Source: Tenrec ecaudatus
Taxonomy: Eukaryota; Chordata; Mammalia; Afrosoricida; Tenrecidae
Reading direction: 5' to 3'
Assembly: GCF_050624435.1 (NCBI RefSeq)
Contig: NC_134547.1
Span: 27,363,374-27,427,373, forward strand
Length of the DNA stretch: 64,000 bases
Shown: piece by piece, positions 34,251-45,618 of the stretch
Layout: each line of letters begins with the position of its first letter
Position numbering within the stretch: the stretch's first letter is position 1
Notes under the pieces: model-generated
Seen by the model: the letters and a program-made list of their open reading frames with translations, nothing else
Databases searched by the model: none
Told to the model about the DNA's origin: nothing
Translations under genes and position numbers: made by a program

Positions 34251-34440
34251 GGTTGAACCAAACCCAACCTATGACAATCATCTCAATTGGAACACATAGC
34301 GACCCTATACAAATACCCGTAGGGTTTCCAAGTTTGTAACTCTTTTGGGGGGTCAACTACCATATCCTTCTCTTGCAGAACCACTACAGAGTTGAGCGTT
34401 GTGTTAGCAGCTGAATGCTTAATCACTGTGCCCATTTTGT
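34250..34440 (-). mobile_element. AfroSINE, antisense
   Basis: ACACATAGCGACCCTATACA and AGGGTTTCCAAGTTTGTAAC identify the tail half. The head half is diverged. Confidence 0.72.
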
Positions 34441-34794
34441 TTGCAGAGCCGCCCTCAAAACACTGAACAGGTTTTCTGGGTACCAAGTATGTCCACTTCT
34501 GTATCTGGCCTAGGGTGTTTTCTCCAAGTTGATAGGAGGTGCAAATCAGTTACTAGGGGTTTGGCAGAGTCAGTATGGAAACTGGGAGGGTGTGTGAAAT
34601 TTGAACCAGAGTAGAACAATTCCAAGACACTTCCTAGGGATTCCTGGCATATAATATGCAAATGATAGTCAAGATATACAACTGTGTCTCTGTTCTTGGT
34701 TCTGTCAGTACCTGGTGTGGCCACAAAGGAGAAACCTGGTCTCCTGCTATTTTGAGCATCTAGTGTGAATGACAGGAGATAAGTCACATGCTAA

Positions 34795-35083
34795 TGAACC
34801 CTGGTGGTGTAGTAGTTAAGCACCATGGTGCCCGGCTATCAAAGCATATAGCATCTGGGGTCTTAAAGGCTGGAAGATAAACAGGGGGCCATGTAGATAA
34901 GAAACAACAAAGTCCACATGGAAAAAGCACACCAGCCTACACCAACATGATCGCTGAAGACAAAGCGGGTGCATAAGCACATGTGAGCATGTTTTCTTGA
35001 TGTGCACTCACCCTTTACATACAACTCTCTTATACATACGTGTTTCTGTGGATTTGTTTCTCGAATGCACCCAGACTAACATA
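34795..35083 (+). mobile_element. Mosaic of SINE head, L1 class B module and LTR end
   Basis: ACCCTGGTGGTGTAGTAGTT (SINE head, 34797-34822) runs into GGTGCCCGGCTATCAAAG (L1 class B, to about 34983). The run ends with the LTR terminus TGGATTTGTTTCTCGAATGC followed by ACCCAGACTAACA. Within the L1 part the block GATCGCTGAAGACAAAGCGG follows the block it normally precedes. Confidence 0.6.
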
Positions 35084-35161
35084 AGCAGCGTGGAACGCAT
35101 TTAAGAAGCCTAGACAAGGGCAGGGCAGGATATTCGGAGGGACTGGATCCAGAATTAGAGA

Positions 35162-35306
35162 GGAAGGAGCCCTGGTGGCAAAACGGGCTGCTAGCTCCCT
35201 GTCCCAAGGGGGACAATGAGACTGCTGGCTCCCATGAACATTTACAGTCTTGAAAACTCCATATAGGGTCACTGTGGTTGGAATCCACTGGACGGCAGTG
35301 ACCTTT
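35162..35306 (+). mobile_element. AfroSINE, sense, shortened
   Basis: GAGCCCTGGTGGCAAAACGG and GGTTGGAATCCACTGGACGG mark the two ends. About 40 bp of the middle are missing. Confidence 0.75.
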
Positions 35307-36098
35307 TGGGATTGAAGGTGGAAGCCACCAATGACTTCCTGCCAGTGAGCCAAGGAGCCTCCGGAGAGTGTGTGAACTTCTGGAATGCAGTGAACAACCT
35401 CTGCACATCTGCTTTTCGTGCTGCCCAAGTCATGCCCTTGGCCTTTGCTTAAACATATTCATCCAGAAGTGAATCATCACAGCTGCTCCCTCCGGAAGCT
35501 GGGGGCTGAGCTCTCTGGTTCCACTCTGTCAGCATTTCTGGTCCGGGTACCTCCCCTCTGCCCCGGCACAGGCAATGTGCTTTTGGAAGCAGTGCTCCCT
35601 GGGTAGTGGGTGTGATTTGCCTCCTCTGGCCTAACATGATGAATGCTGAGAGGGGGTGGATACTAGGGGGTTAAACTCCCTGAACTTTACCTAGCCCAGG
35701 GGAAAACTTATTATTTAAAGTAAGCTTTAGACAGAATCTTTAGAAAGAGAAATGGTTAACTTTATGTACACAATTACTCCCCAACACATAGGCTCAACCT
35801 CATAGGCTGTGGATGACCTTGAGCAGGTGCTCAGTCACAATGGGTTTCTATCAGGATTGAGAGTTCAGCTCTCTCAACTCTCCAACTGGTTATTAGCACC
35901 ATAGTCTCGTTTCTATTTTTGTATTTACTTTGTTTTGAGGGGGAAAAGACTCCCAATTCAACTATATTTTATTAGGAACTCCTTTGCTAAGTTTTACACA
36001 AGAAAAAGGCACAAACTGCTGTTCTGGATGAAGGAGAGCATCCGCATGAGGCCACAATGGTTTTGGAAGGACCCACAGCCACAGTGACTTAAATAAAA
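35307..36098. other. No gene seen; intergenic
   Basis: Short open frames only; no nameable repeat. Confidence 0.45.
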
Positions 36099-36099
36099 T

Positions 36100-36278
36100 G
36101 ACACCCATTCTGTCCTGCTGACTCTGACTCATAGTGACTCTGTGTAGGGATCCTGAAGTTGCTACCTTTACAGGAAGCAATAACCTCATCTTTCTCCTGT
36201 GGAATGACTAGTGGCTTTGAACCAGCGACCTTGCTCTTAATAGTCCAACACTATCCAGCATTACCACCTGGGCTCCTG
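36100..36278 (-). mobile_element. AfroSINE, antisense
   Basis: It runs from CTCTGACTCATAGTGACTC through CTTGCTCTTAATAGTCC to ACCACCTGGGCTCCTG. Confidence 0.78.
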
Positions 36279-36564
36279 AAAACTTAAATAAGACATAGAA
36301 AACAAACAACTTTGTCACAAAATTGTGACTGAAGACAGATCAATTCATGGAGTTTCAGGAGGGCCTGTGAGAGCATGAGCGGGACCTTCATTGGGATGTG
36401 CACACTACCGTATATCGTTGAGTGTGGCCCGGGGAGTGGATGCAAGCACACTGCCTGAGGGACAAGCTTTCCACTGCCAGTCAGCAGTAAGAAAGAACTC
36501 AATGGTGGCTGAATCTGTGGCCCCTCAAAATGGATGTAGGGTCTCCACATAGACTCTCACTGTG

Positions 36565-37185
36565 AGCCACAGCCTATTGCTCAAAATTTAAGCTCAAATA
36601 CGACTTAAACGCCAAACATTCTGTTTCCTTAAAATAGGGTACTGCCAGGAACAGCTAGAAGTCTGCATGACCTATCAGATCTCAACGCCGATCTCAAATC
36701 ACTTCACATGATCCATTCTACCAGGCATGTCAAGGACAACTAGAGGTCTGCATGAGCGAGCCCAAATCGCCTCCTCACTTACCCATTCCAGAGGCTGTGC
36801 CTGTATAACCTATCGACTAACACATTCCCATATGCCGTGGTTATGAAACCAACCATCATGCTGGAATAAGGACCAATCACGATGCAAGGGTCAGGGTCAA
36901 TGGGAAAGCAAAATAGGGGCTGAGGGGAGCCACGAGGGGTCGCTTCACTCAATCCCTAAACCTGATCTAATGTCACTAGACTGGGGTCTTCCTCACATCT
37001 CAAGGGCACCCGATTCATGATTGAAGTGAATTGTGCTTATTCAACCTTTGTTCTGCTTGCTGTCCTGCTGTGCTGCATCCTCTTCTTGCTTTTTTGTGCA
37101 TGGCTCCCTCTGTTGTGGTGACAAATGGCTTGAGAGGGATTTGACATAGGGAGAAAGCCCACCCACATCAACTGTCACCAGAAGC
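36565..37185 (+). mobile_element. Possible old retroviral LTR or remnant
   Basis: The segment contains an imperfect direct repeat (AGCTAGAAGTCTGCATGA near 36651 and AACTAGAGGTCTGCATGA near 36738), a CCAAT box (GACCAATCACGATGC, 36869), and a following G-rich then pyrimidine-rich part as in U3-R-U5. I cannot define TG/CA ends, so this is tentative. Confidence 0.3.
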
Positions 37186-37268
37186 AGACACTAAGTCCAT
37201 TTCTCTCACCTCACAGAACTATGCACACCAGACACTGGTAGGGCTGTCTGGGAGGGGAACCCTTAGTG

Positions 37269-37452
37269 CAGTGGTTCTCAACCTGTGGGTTGCGACCCCT
37301 TTGGGAGTCATATGACCCTTTCACAGGGCTCACCCAATTCATAACTGTAGCAAAGTTACAGTGATGAAGTTGCAAGAAAATCATTTAATGGTTGGGGGAG
37401 GGGGGCATCACCACAACAAGAGGACCTGTATTAGGAAGGTTGAGAACCACTG
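37269..37452 (+). mobile_element. SPIN-type nonautonomous hAT element
   Basis: It opens CAGTGGTTCTCAACCTGTGG then GTTGCGACCCC, and closes GTTGAGAACCACTG. The flanks CCTTAGTG (37261-37268) and CCCGAGTG (37453-37460) agree at 6 of 8. At 184 bp this is the best-preserved copy at its termini. Confidence 0.9.
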
Positions 37453-37617
37453 CCCGAGTGTGTTTAGGACTTTGCTGCCCTCAAGGTCATCAGACATTCC
37501 TGAAGGCAGAGCCACTGCAGGAAGCCCTTCTGGGAAATGCCCTGAAGACAGGTCTCAACCAACTCCACCCTCACCCTCTGAGATCCTAATCATAGGACGC
37601 ATGGAAATGCTCCCTGC

Positions 37618-37736
37618 CTCTTCGAAGGCTGTAAGTCCATGGGAGCAGAAAGCCTCCTCTTTCTCCCTTGGAGTGGTGGCTGGTGAGTTCAAACTGCTCA
37701 CTTTCTGGCTAACATAACCCACAGACCAGCTCCCCC
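37618..37736 (-). mobile_element. AfroSINE fragment, antisense
   Basis: GAAGGCTGTAAGTCCATGGG and GTGAGTTCAAACTGCTCACT; the tail is missing. Confidence 0.7.
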
Positions 37737-38097
37737 TGAGCTCAGTTTGGTTTGCCGCACAGCACACATTGTTTGGAACCTTCTGAAATAGCTATGCACA
37801 TGTGCAGGTTGGGGGGATTTCGCACAAGATGCAGTTTTCCACCCTCTCTTGGCAAAAATAATTTTTGCAAAAGGCTTGTATTCTCTTCTGGATCTGAGTA
37901 GCAGCTACTCTCATGAAGTCATAGCACATACATTCATGCTACAGTCCTCCCAACTCCCTAATGTCTTACGCCGAGTCTGCTCCATGCTTTTCTGTGTCCT
38001 ACATGGCAGCTGTAGGCACCCAAGGCATGGGCTCTGCAGCCTGGGTCCAAATCTCTCCTTCCCACTTCCTCACTTTGTGGTCCTTGGCTCATGACTT

Positions 38098-38133
38098 TAG
38101 AGTTGTATGAGCCCCTAATAAATTGTTAAAAAA
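38098..38133 (+). mobile_element. Minimal L1 class B 3' terminus
   Basis: Only about 35 bp: AGAGTTGTATGAGCCCCTAA, TAAATTGTT and an A7 run. It is an extremely 5'-truncated insertion or a remnant. Confidence 0.65.
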
Positions 38134-40302
38134 ATGATCCTCAATTCTATCTGAATCCTTGCCATAGCTCCAAGTTGCCTTAATAAACACGAGCAAGAAA
38201 AGTACCTCTGGCAGCAGACCGCTCAGGTTCAAATCCAGGCTCTCTAACTTATTGACTATGTGACCTTGGTCAAACCTGGACCTCTCTGTGCTTCCAAAGA
38301 TTCACTTTCCAAAAGGGAAGTCATAAGCCAACTTTTCTTATTCCTCACTGGGTTACTTTGAAGATGAAATGAGACATCTGTCTAAAAATGCTTCTGACCA
38401 TCCCTTGGTTCTCAGAGCTCCACAAATGCTATGGATTATTGTTATAAGATTATGAATGATTTTTTTCCAAGGGTAGTGCAAAGATTAACATCAGTGCTAC
38501 TTCTCTCTGACAAAATATCAATCCAAATTTCTAAATAGCAGGGTCTGAACGGATGCACTGTTAACAGCATCTTGCTTTTCTCCCATCACTTGTCACAGTA
38601 AATCTGATAAGAAATGCTGGGCTAGGGCTGGCAGCCAAGCCCCTCACTGGCAGCGTGCAGGACCTCAGGTTGTTGACAGGCCAAGGGGCATCACAATGGC
38701 AAGAGGAGACTCCACAAAGAGCCCCTGATTCCTCCCCCACGCCCTCCTTCCTCACGTTCAGGGTTAAACGTCAAAATACTATTTTTTTGTCACCTGGTGA
38801 AATAATGAGCCCCCATTCCCGTTGCCTTGGTATCATCAGAGCGCAACAGCCACGTGGGGTAATCGCTGTCTCCGTGTTAATGCTGCTCACTTCAAACATT
38901 TTCACAGGCCCTGGCGAAATGAAACCTGTGCTTTCTACCTAGGTGGAGTTTGAGGCGATTCAGCCCATTTGCTTCTGCTGAAGAGGCTACCTCAGAAAAA
39001 CAGGAAATAAAAACATAGAGGGTGCTATTTACATTAGGTTTCTCATTCTCTTCCTTTCTTCCCTACCTTCCTTTCTTCTTCTTGCCCTTCTCTTTCTCTT
39101 TTCTTCCTTCCCTCCCTTTGCTCACGTGTTCCTGCCTGCCTTCACCTTCTATCTTCCCTCCCACACTCCTCCATTTCTTCTTCGCTCCTCTCTCCCCACC
39201 GCCACCTTTCTCCTTTCCTTCCCTGCCTTTTCCCTTCAGCCTCCCAGTCTCCCTCCTTCACTCTCTCCCTTTGCTCCTTCCTTTCCCCACCTTGTTTTGA
39301 TCCAGTGATTTGTACTCCTTTCTTCCTCTCATCCCACCCATCCCCATTGCTGGAAAAACGTCAGTTCCTTGTGGCGCTGGTTTCTTGGCACCAGACCCTG
39401 TTCTTTGGGTGTTCACAAGTTTGCGTCCTGTGTGCAAACATAAGACAGACATATGATCAGGGTTGGACAGAAGATGGGATTTAACAGGTGTACTGCATCC
39501 CAAATCTCCAGGAGGCAAAGGTAAAGTCAGGCTCCTGCCTTTAAGGTTATGTCTCCCATTGTAACTGCATCCCACAGAGGCTCCTGCCTCCTGGCAACCT
39601 GAGGCCTGCTGCCTGCCTTCCTCTAGCTCCTGGGGAATTGGGGCAGCAGTGGCAAGAACAACAAAAATCCCCAGGAGTTGACAAGAAGGGAGGCTGCCTT
39701 GCTCGAGAGATGGCCCCCTCACCCACCTGCATGTTGTTGAGATGCAGGTTCTCATCCCTGTGGCTAGGCAAGAAACGCCCCCTCCCCAAACGCAGTGGCT
39801 TCAAACAAGGACCATCATCGTGTGGTTGCTGGGAGGCCACTGGGTGGTGCTTGGAGTCTCCCATGAGTTGGCAGTCACATGGGAGCTGGGGCAGGGGCCT
39901 CTGGTGACTCCAGTGCCTACATGTGCACTCAGAGGGCTGGAAGCTGAAGCTGGGTGCTTAGCTGGGTTGTTGGTTGGAGTGTCTCCACGTGGCCTTTCCA
40001 GGCGGCTCAGGCTTCTTTCAGCATAGTGTCCGTGTGCTGAGAAGTGTCCTGAGAGGTAGCACGTGGAGGCTGGACATTCTAAGGGTGAGCACTCAAGAAG
40101 AAGTCTTTGAAGGGATTTTTCAGAAGCTGTGAAGCACTTTGTGGGAGGGAAGGGGGTTGCCCAAACTAGATGTCACAGTGTCATCTTCTCCATAATCTAT
40201 TGGTCACAGAGGTCATGGAACATCCCAATTTAAGGGGAAAGGGCATAGACTCTACCTTCCTATAGGTAACCTGTCAAGGAATTTGGGGGTCACATACGAA
40301 GA
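38134..40302. other. Repeat-poor region; no gene identified
   Basis: It contains the pyrimidine-rich tract at 39041-39297 and, near 39770-40030, wording of the same old repeat suspected at 25.7 kb. The longest frames (165 codons at 39258-39755 minus, 105 codons at 39547-39864 minus) show no domain. Confidence 0.4.
39041..39297 (+). repeat. Pyrimidine-rich tract, about 255 bp
   Basis: The plus strand is almost entirely C and T (runs of TTCC, CCTT, CTTCC) with few interrupting purines. Open frames through it (rich in S, L, P, F) are compositional. Confidence 0.9.
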
Positions 40303-40502
40303 CTGGGAGACCCTGGGTGGCACAAATGGTTAAGGACTCAACGTATCAAGAGGTGGGCAGTTGCACCCCTCAGAAGAAATAACTAATGGCCTGCTTCTAG
40401 AAGCCCACAGGCTTCAGAATCCTGTGATGTGTAGTTTCTCCCTGGCACCCAGGGGGTCCTCGGGAACCAGAACCAACATAACAGCAATGGGTTGGGTTTT
40501 TG
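40303..40502 (+). mobile_element. AfroSINE, sense, diverged
   Basis: GACCCTGGGTGGCACAAATG is the head, with a GCTTCTAGAAGCCCACAGG-type body. The tail is degenerate (ACATAACAGCAATGGG). Confidence 0.6.
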
Positions 40503-41208
40503 TTGGTTTTGTTTGGGCTAATATTAAAACGACTAGTATGAAATTATATATGTATTGTGTTTAACTCTCAGGACTCTGATTATGCTGAAGTTGAACAAAA
40601 CTGTCTGCCTCTTCTATGAACGCCAGCCGATGGAGGCAAAGGGTGAGGGTCTAGAGGAAGAATGAATGTCCCATTCCCGTCCTTATGTTTCAGTTGTCCT
40701 TAAAGGGCACAGGGGACAAACCAGACGTCTTTGATATGATTTTAGCCTAATGATGTGCTAGTATGATGATGAGCAGCCTGAAAAGTGGTTTTAACTAATG
40801 TGATCCAATATTTGAAAAGTTGACGATTTCACATCGAATTTTATATTCTCAGCATCTCAGTTACAAACAGAAAATCAGGCCTTAAAATCCTTGCATTTCC
40901 CCAAGGCAACAACAGTCTGGAGCTAGAATTTGAATGTCCCCTGTGGATGAGCTGACACGTGCCTGTTAACCACAGTCCCCATCCATCCCTATTGCCCCCA
41001 ACACAGAGGTTGGCTACAAGTATCCTTTATCTATATGGCTAAATAGGTTAGTTAGTTTGGATTGGGTTGCTAGTTTTTCCTGTTTTGTTTTGCTTACTTT
41101 TGATTTTTTGGGGGGCTAGGAAATGGTGTGTATTTTGGTACCATGTCTTCCAAAGCGAGAAAACCAAACCCAGTAAGCCAAGAAGGTCAAACAGTCTAGA
41201 TTAATGAT
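40503..41208. other. No gene seen; intergenic
   Basis: No nameable repeat or coding content. Confidence 0.45.
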
Positions 41209-41211
41209 GAA

Positions 41212-41428
41212 AGGAGGAGCCCTGTTGGTGAGGTAGATTATGAGTTGGACTTCTAACTGCAACATCAGAAGTTCGAAACTCCCCCCACCCCCACTCCACA
41301 GGAGAAAGATGAGATTTTCTACTCCTGTAAAGATTTACAGCCTTGGAAACCCACAGGGGCAGTTCTATACTCTGTCCAAAGGGTTGCTATATGTCAGAAT
41401 TGATTCCAGGGTAGTGAGGTTTTCTTGA
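41212..41428 (+). mobile_element. AfroSINE, sense, full length
   Basis: One of the most complete copies: AAAGGAGGAGCCCTGTTGGT, GACTTCTAACTGCAACATCA, CAGGAGAAAGATGAGATTTT and AGAATTGATTCCAGGGTAGT. Confidence 0.85.
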
Positions 41429-41439
41429 TTGATATAAAT

Positions 41440-41640
41440 AATTTTTGGTGAGTATTGAAAAAACCAGTCAATATTATTTTTAATACACATCAAAGAAGGT
41501 CCACATTAATTGTTCACACAACCCTGCCACCTTCTTTCTTTATTCCCTTGCCTCCCACTCTCCTTTCTTCCTCCCTATGGTCTTTTATCTCATTCATTTT
41601 CTTTCAAGGGTTAGCCTAGGAGTGGGAAAGTCTGACTAAT
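41440..41640 (-). mobile_element. Probable L1 class A 3' UTR piece, antisense
   Basis: The layout TTGTTCACACAACCCTGCCA followed by TTCCCTTGCCTCCCACTCTC resembles the antisense class A 3' UTR, but divergence is high. Confidence 0.4.
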
Positions 41641-41984
41641 TCTTAACCAAAAGACTAAATTGGTTTTATTGTTGGTGTTATTACTTGGGTTAAATTTTTT
41701 TCTTTTCTCTTCTTCTATTGGTTTGTGTCATGTAACCCAGAAAATGGGGAAACATTTGGAACATCAAAACACTATCCTTTCTCAGTAGACTACAAGCATT
41801 AAAGGCAACAGAGATAAATACTCCAATAATAACAATAACATACAAGGATAGCTAGAGAGATAAATAGATAGATAGAAAAACCACAAAATCTGAGCAGTTG
41901 TGGGAAGGGGAATGGGAATAGCCCCATGAATAAATATAGGTTTGCCAGAGAATAGTTCTATATACATATTAGCATATACTACAA

Positions 41985-42975
41985 GTATGACCATGAATAT
42001 AATAGTGCATCCAGGAGGCATAGTTAGGAAATGTCTTAGCTAGAACAAAACTCCTTGAGGGAGCGTGTCCTAAATATCGGGGATCAGGAACACAGCTCTG
42101 AGAGACCTCAAGATCAATTGGTACAAACTAGCTCACAAAGACAATGTTCTGTATCCATCAGGGAAGTGACTGGGGTCTTCAAAACCTAGTGAGTAGCAAA
42201 CTAAAAGTCGGTTCTTGGTCTCACCCTATGTGTTGGACAGGGTTCTCTAGAGAGACAAAACCATATTGCTAGTAATTATATATAAATATATTTATAAAGC
42301 TAGATATGCAATACAAGAAATGAACCACTAAATTATATACAGATAGATAACACAAGAAACTAACAGTTAAATTATAAAACAGTGAGACACTAGCAGTCCT
42401 TTAAGGCTTGAGAGCCGCCAGTTGCCAGTCCCTTTCTGTAGAGAGAGCTGGGCTATATATACCCAGGCAGCAAACAGCAAGGCAAGTCACCAACTGTCAC
42501 CAACTGTCGGTCCCCAGCTCCAGAGACGAACATTCCAATCCTGTGGTATTAAATGGACCTCAACTTACAGCGACAGAGTCCACAAGCTAGGCATCCCACA
42601 GGTAGTGTACCCCTTTAAATTGAGGCATAGAACAAGCAAGGCGAGGCTCACGAAGCCATTTATCCCTCTGCCCTTCGATTAATCCTACTTGTGTTTATCG
42701 GCCAGGCTGGCACAATAAACTATTGCACCCTGTCTGGAGCGAATAACATTGAAGAAGCTCAAGATGCCTGGCAACAATTAGTCCAAATCAGTAATGGACT
42801 ATGCGTACCTCAGCCTCTATGATGCTAAGGTCAGAAGAACTAAATGGTGCCTGCCTATGACAAACAGCTGCTCTGAAAGGGATCATGGTACATGGTCCTA
42901 GATAGAGTGGGGAGTAATGTGTAAGAAAACTGAAAGTCATACTACTACTACCAATAGTAATAATAATAATGATAA
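41985..42975 (+). mobile_element. L1 class A 3' UTR, sense, split by an LTR
   Basis: The left part (41985-42230) reads CTCCTTGAGGGAGCGTGTCC and GACTGGGGTCTTCAAAACC. The right part (42728-42975) reads AATAACATTGAAGAAGCTC and AGAACTAAATGGTGCCTGCC. The two parts are consecutive in class A elements. Confidence 0.7.
42231..42727 (-). mobile_element. LTR-like element, TG...CA, inserted in L1
   Basis: It starts with TGTTGGACAGGGTTCTCTAG then AGAGACAAAACC and ends with AATAAACTATTGCA. Similar hexamers CCCTAT (42224-42229) and CCCTGT (42728-42733) lie around it. The left edge is the complement of the terminus shared with the LTRs at 14.4-16.4 kb, though the body is different and better preserved. Confidence 0.6.
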
Positions 42976-43089
42976 AAGATGAGGTTTATTGGTTAGATAG
43001 ACTAGTGAGATCCCCACTACTATGGTCCTTCATCACCCTTCAGGTATGGAACTGAATTCAACCCCCTGAAAAATAGACAGGTTTATAAA

Positions 43090-43855
43090 GTGAACCTTAT
43101 GAGAAAAGATTGAAGCCCTCAGTATGGTTTACAACTCAATGTCAAGAAGACACACATCCTCACAACTTGATCAATAGGTACCATGATAAATGGAGAAGTT
43201 TGTTGTTTTTTTTTTACTTGTTGTTATTTGTTGAAGTTGTCACGGATTTTTTGTCTTGATGAGGTCTATAATCAATGCTCTTGGAAGCTGCAATCATGAG
43301 ATCAAATGACGCATTCCATATGGATACATTTGGTGCACAATACGTCTGTAGAGTGCTAAAAAGCAAGGATGTTACTTTGAGGACTAAGGTGCACCTTACC
43401 CAAGCCATAGTAATTTAAATTGCCTCATAAGTATGTGAAAGTCAGACATTGAATAAGGAAGGCTGAAGAAGAATTGATATGTCTGAATTGTGGTGCTGGT
43501 GAAGAATATTGAAAGTAACATGGACTGCCAAGGGAACAAACAGATCTGTCTTAGAAGAAGTATGGTCAGAGGGCTCCTTAAAGGCAAGGATGGTGAGACT
43601 TCCTCTCACATACTTTGGTCTTGTTATTAAGAGAGACTAGTCCCTGGAGAAGGACATCATGCCAGGTGAAGTAGAGGGACAGTGAAAGAGAGGAAGCCCC
43701 TTAAGGAGATGGATTGACAGTGACTGAAACAAGGGGCTCAAGCTTGGGAACAATTAGGAGAATTATTCAGGGCTAGGTAGTGTTTCTGTCTGTTTGGCAT
43801 AGGGTCAATGTGGGTTGCAACTGGCTCAATGGCACCTGATAAGAACAACTACACC
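43090..43855 (+). mobile_element. RTE LINE 3' half, sense
   Basis: From the reverse-transcriptase region (CATGATAAATGGAGAAGTTT, AAGCAAGGATGTTACTTTGA, GACATTGAATAAGGAAGGCT) to the 3' end (ATAGGGTCAATGTGGGTTGC, CTCAATGGCACCTGATAAGA). The terminal AAC tail is replaced by AACAACTAC. Confidence 0.8.
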
Positions 43856-43884
43856 AAAATGAATCATAGCACTGAGGAGCACAC

Positions 43885-44140
43885 ATTCCTCAGAACCATC
43901 AACCATTCAAAAGCAAATAGGCAGTATTTGCCCAAGGCCAAATTCAAAAGGCAGGCAAGGTTAGGGGAGAAGGGTGAATGAAAACAGGAAGCAGAGTTTC
44001 AATGGCATGAGTGATATTACATTGCAGGAGATTGTCATCAATGTCACATAACAAAACGTGTATAAATTGTTACGTGCAAAGCTGATTTTCTCTGTAAACC
44101 TTAACCCACCTTACAATAAAAAGTTTCTTTTTTTAAAACA
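43885..44140 (+). mobile_element. L1 class A 3' terminus, sense
   Basis: Reads CAATGTCACATAACAAAACG, TCTCTGTAAACCTTAACCCA and TTACAATAAAAAGTTTC, colinear with 22955-23222. Confidence 0.75.
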
Positions 44141-44660
44141 AAGACACCATCGTTCATATTATAGACACAGCCAAAGAAAGATCTCCTGGACAATCCTAAA
44201 AGGATCTCCCAAATGATTTGGGTAGTTAGCCCTCCCCAGGGAGTTCTACCCATTGAAACGCTGGGCGGTTATGGCTGCAATTATATTTCAGGCCAGAAGA
44301 GGCAGCAGAGGCCTGGTTGTTCAAATGCTACAAAACTACCAGACAATGGGCAAACAGTTTCTTTCCACGGACGACTAGCGGCTCTGTCATATCCATGTCT
44401 GGTGTTCAACACTTGGCGACAGAATCCAGCCCGCTGGGTTTGGGTGGGGTCTGTTTCTCACCCATGCTTGGCTTGGGATTGTTCTATGGCATCCACAAAG
44501 TGGAGTCCTTTCCTTTCTGATGTCCCGAGAAAGCTGTTTTCTCCTTTTTCTCTCTCTGGCCCTCTTCCCAAGAACCCTGGGGTTCACTCTGCTTTCCTCT
44601 GGTTGATGTTTCTCAGGCAGTTACTTGACCTCGGTTCATCTACTGCAGGTGACCATTAGC
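44141..44660. other. No gene confirmed
   Basis: A 148-codon frame (44213-44659 plus) shows no domain and shares the region with frames on the other strand. I leave it uncalled. Confidence 0.45.
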
Positions 44661-44664
44661 AAGT

Positions 44665-44882
44665 AACTGTACCGTCCTTGGATGGTATTGTTCATGAGCT
44701 AGGCTGCGAACTACGGGTTAAAGGTTTGAGTTCACCCAGAGGTGCCTTCCAAGAAGGGCCTGGTGATATGCCTCTGGAAAAAAACCCACCCCAGCCATGG
44801 AAAATTCTAGGGACCGGACTTCTCTAACACACTTGGGCTCTCCATGAGTCCGAGTTGACTCAATGGCAATTGGTTGCTGGTA
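44665..44882 (+). mobile_element. AfroSINE variant, sense
   Basis: GAACTACGGGTTAAAGGTTT, CACCCAGAGGTGCCTTCCAA (variant body) and AGTTGACTCAATGGCAATTG. Confidence 0.75.
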
Positions 44883-45438
44883 TTCCTGTAAGTAGAAGAC
44901 AACAATCTTTAAGCAGTCCCTCTTGGATTCATGGGAGGAGGGTGGCTTCCTCTGAGAGAACTTCTCAGGGCTCCAAGGGCTCAATGATCTTACAAAAAAT
45001 GAGAGAAATGATGAGCCTGATGACAGATGATATTGCTATGCAGGCCTCGTTTCAGGATGCTCAAGTTTCCAGGTCTTTCCCTGACTCACAGTGTAGCCCT
45101 GTGAGGTTCCAAATAGAAGGGCACCCTTGCTCCCAGGACCTGGAGCCTTGTAGCTGAGCAGAGCAGTCATGATGAGAAAGAGGACCCAAGGGGGAAGTCA
45201 GGGGGCTGCTTCACTTGTCTCAGTGTCAAGCAAACAAATGTTTTGGCAGGAAATTTCTCTTCAAGAGTGTTCTGATTTCTTGAAGGAAATCTTTTTCTGA
45301 ACCATTTCCTCAGGGGAAAACCACTCAACTACCTCGGGAAGGAAGATTTTTCTCCTTCCAAGCTTACCAGGCTGTGCTAACTCACAGAGGAGGTGTGACT
45401 AGCAGGCAATGAAACTGATTTCCAGACTCATATGAAAA
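44883..45438. other. No gene seen; intergenic
   Basis: No nameable repeat. A 100-codon frame crosses from the SINE into this region and is not credible. Confidence 0.45.
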
Positions 45439-45439
45439 T

Positions 45440-45618
45440 CAGCAAGTGCTCGGCTGCTAAGTGAAAGGTCGGCAGTTGGAAAACCCTAGCTGCTCTGCAG
45501 GAGAAAGTGGTGGCTGACTGTGTCTGACAAGATGACAGCTTTGGAAACCCAATGGGGCAGTTCTCCTCTGTGTTCTACAGTTGCTTTGAGTTGGAGTGGA
45601 CTTGACAGTGATAGATCT
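45440..45618 (+). mobile_element. AfroSINE, sense
   Basis: CTCGGCTGCTAAGTGAAAGG, TGGAAACCCAATGGGGCAGT and TTGAGTTGGAGTGGACTTGA. Confidence 0.78.

Noticed and set aside
39258..39755. 165-codon minus-strand frame
   Set aside because: Ends in the pyrimidine-rich tract; no recognisable domain or splice context.
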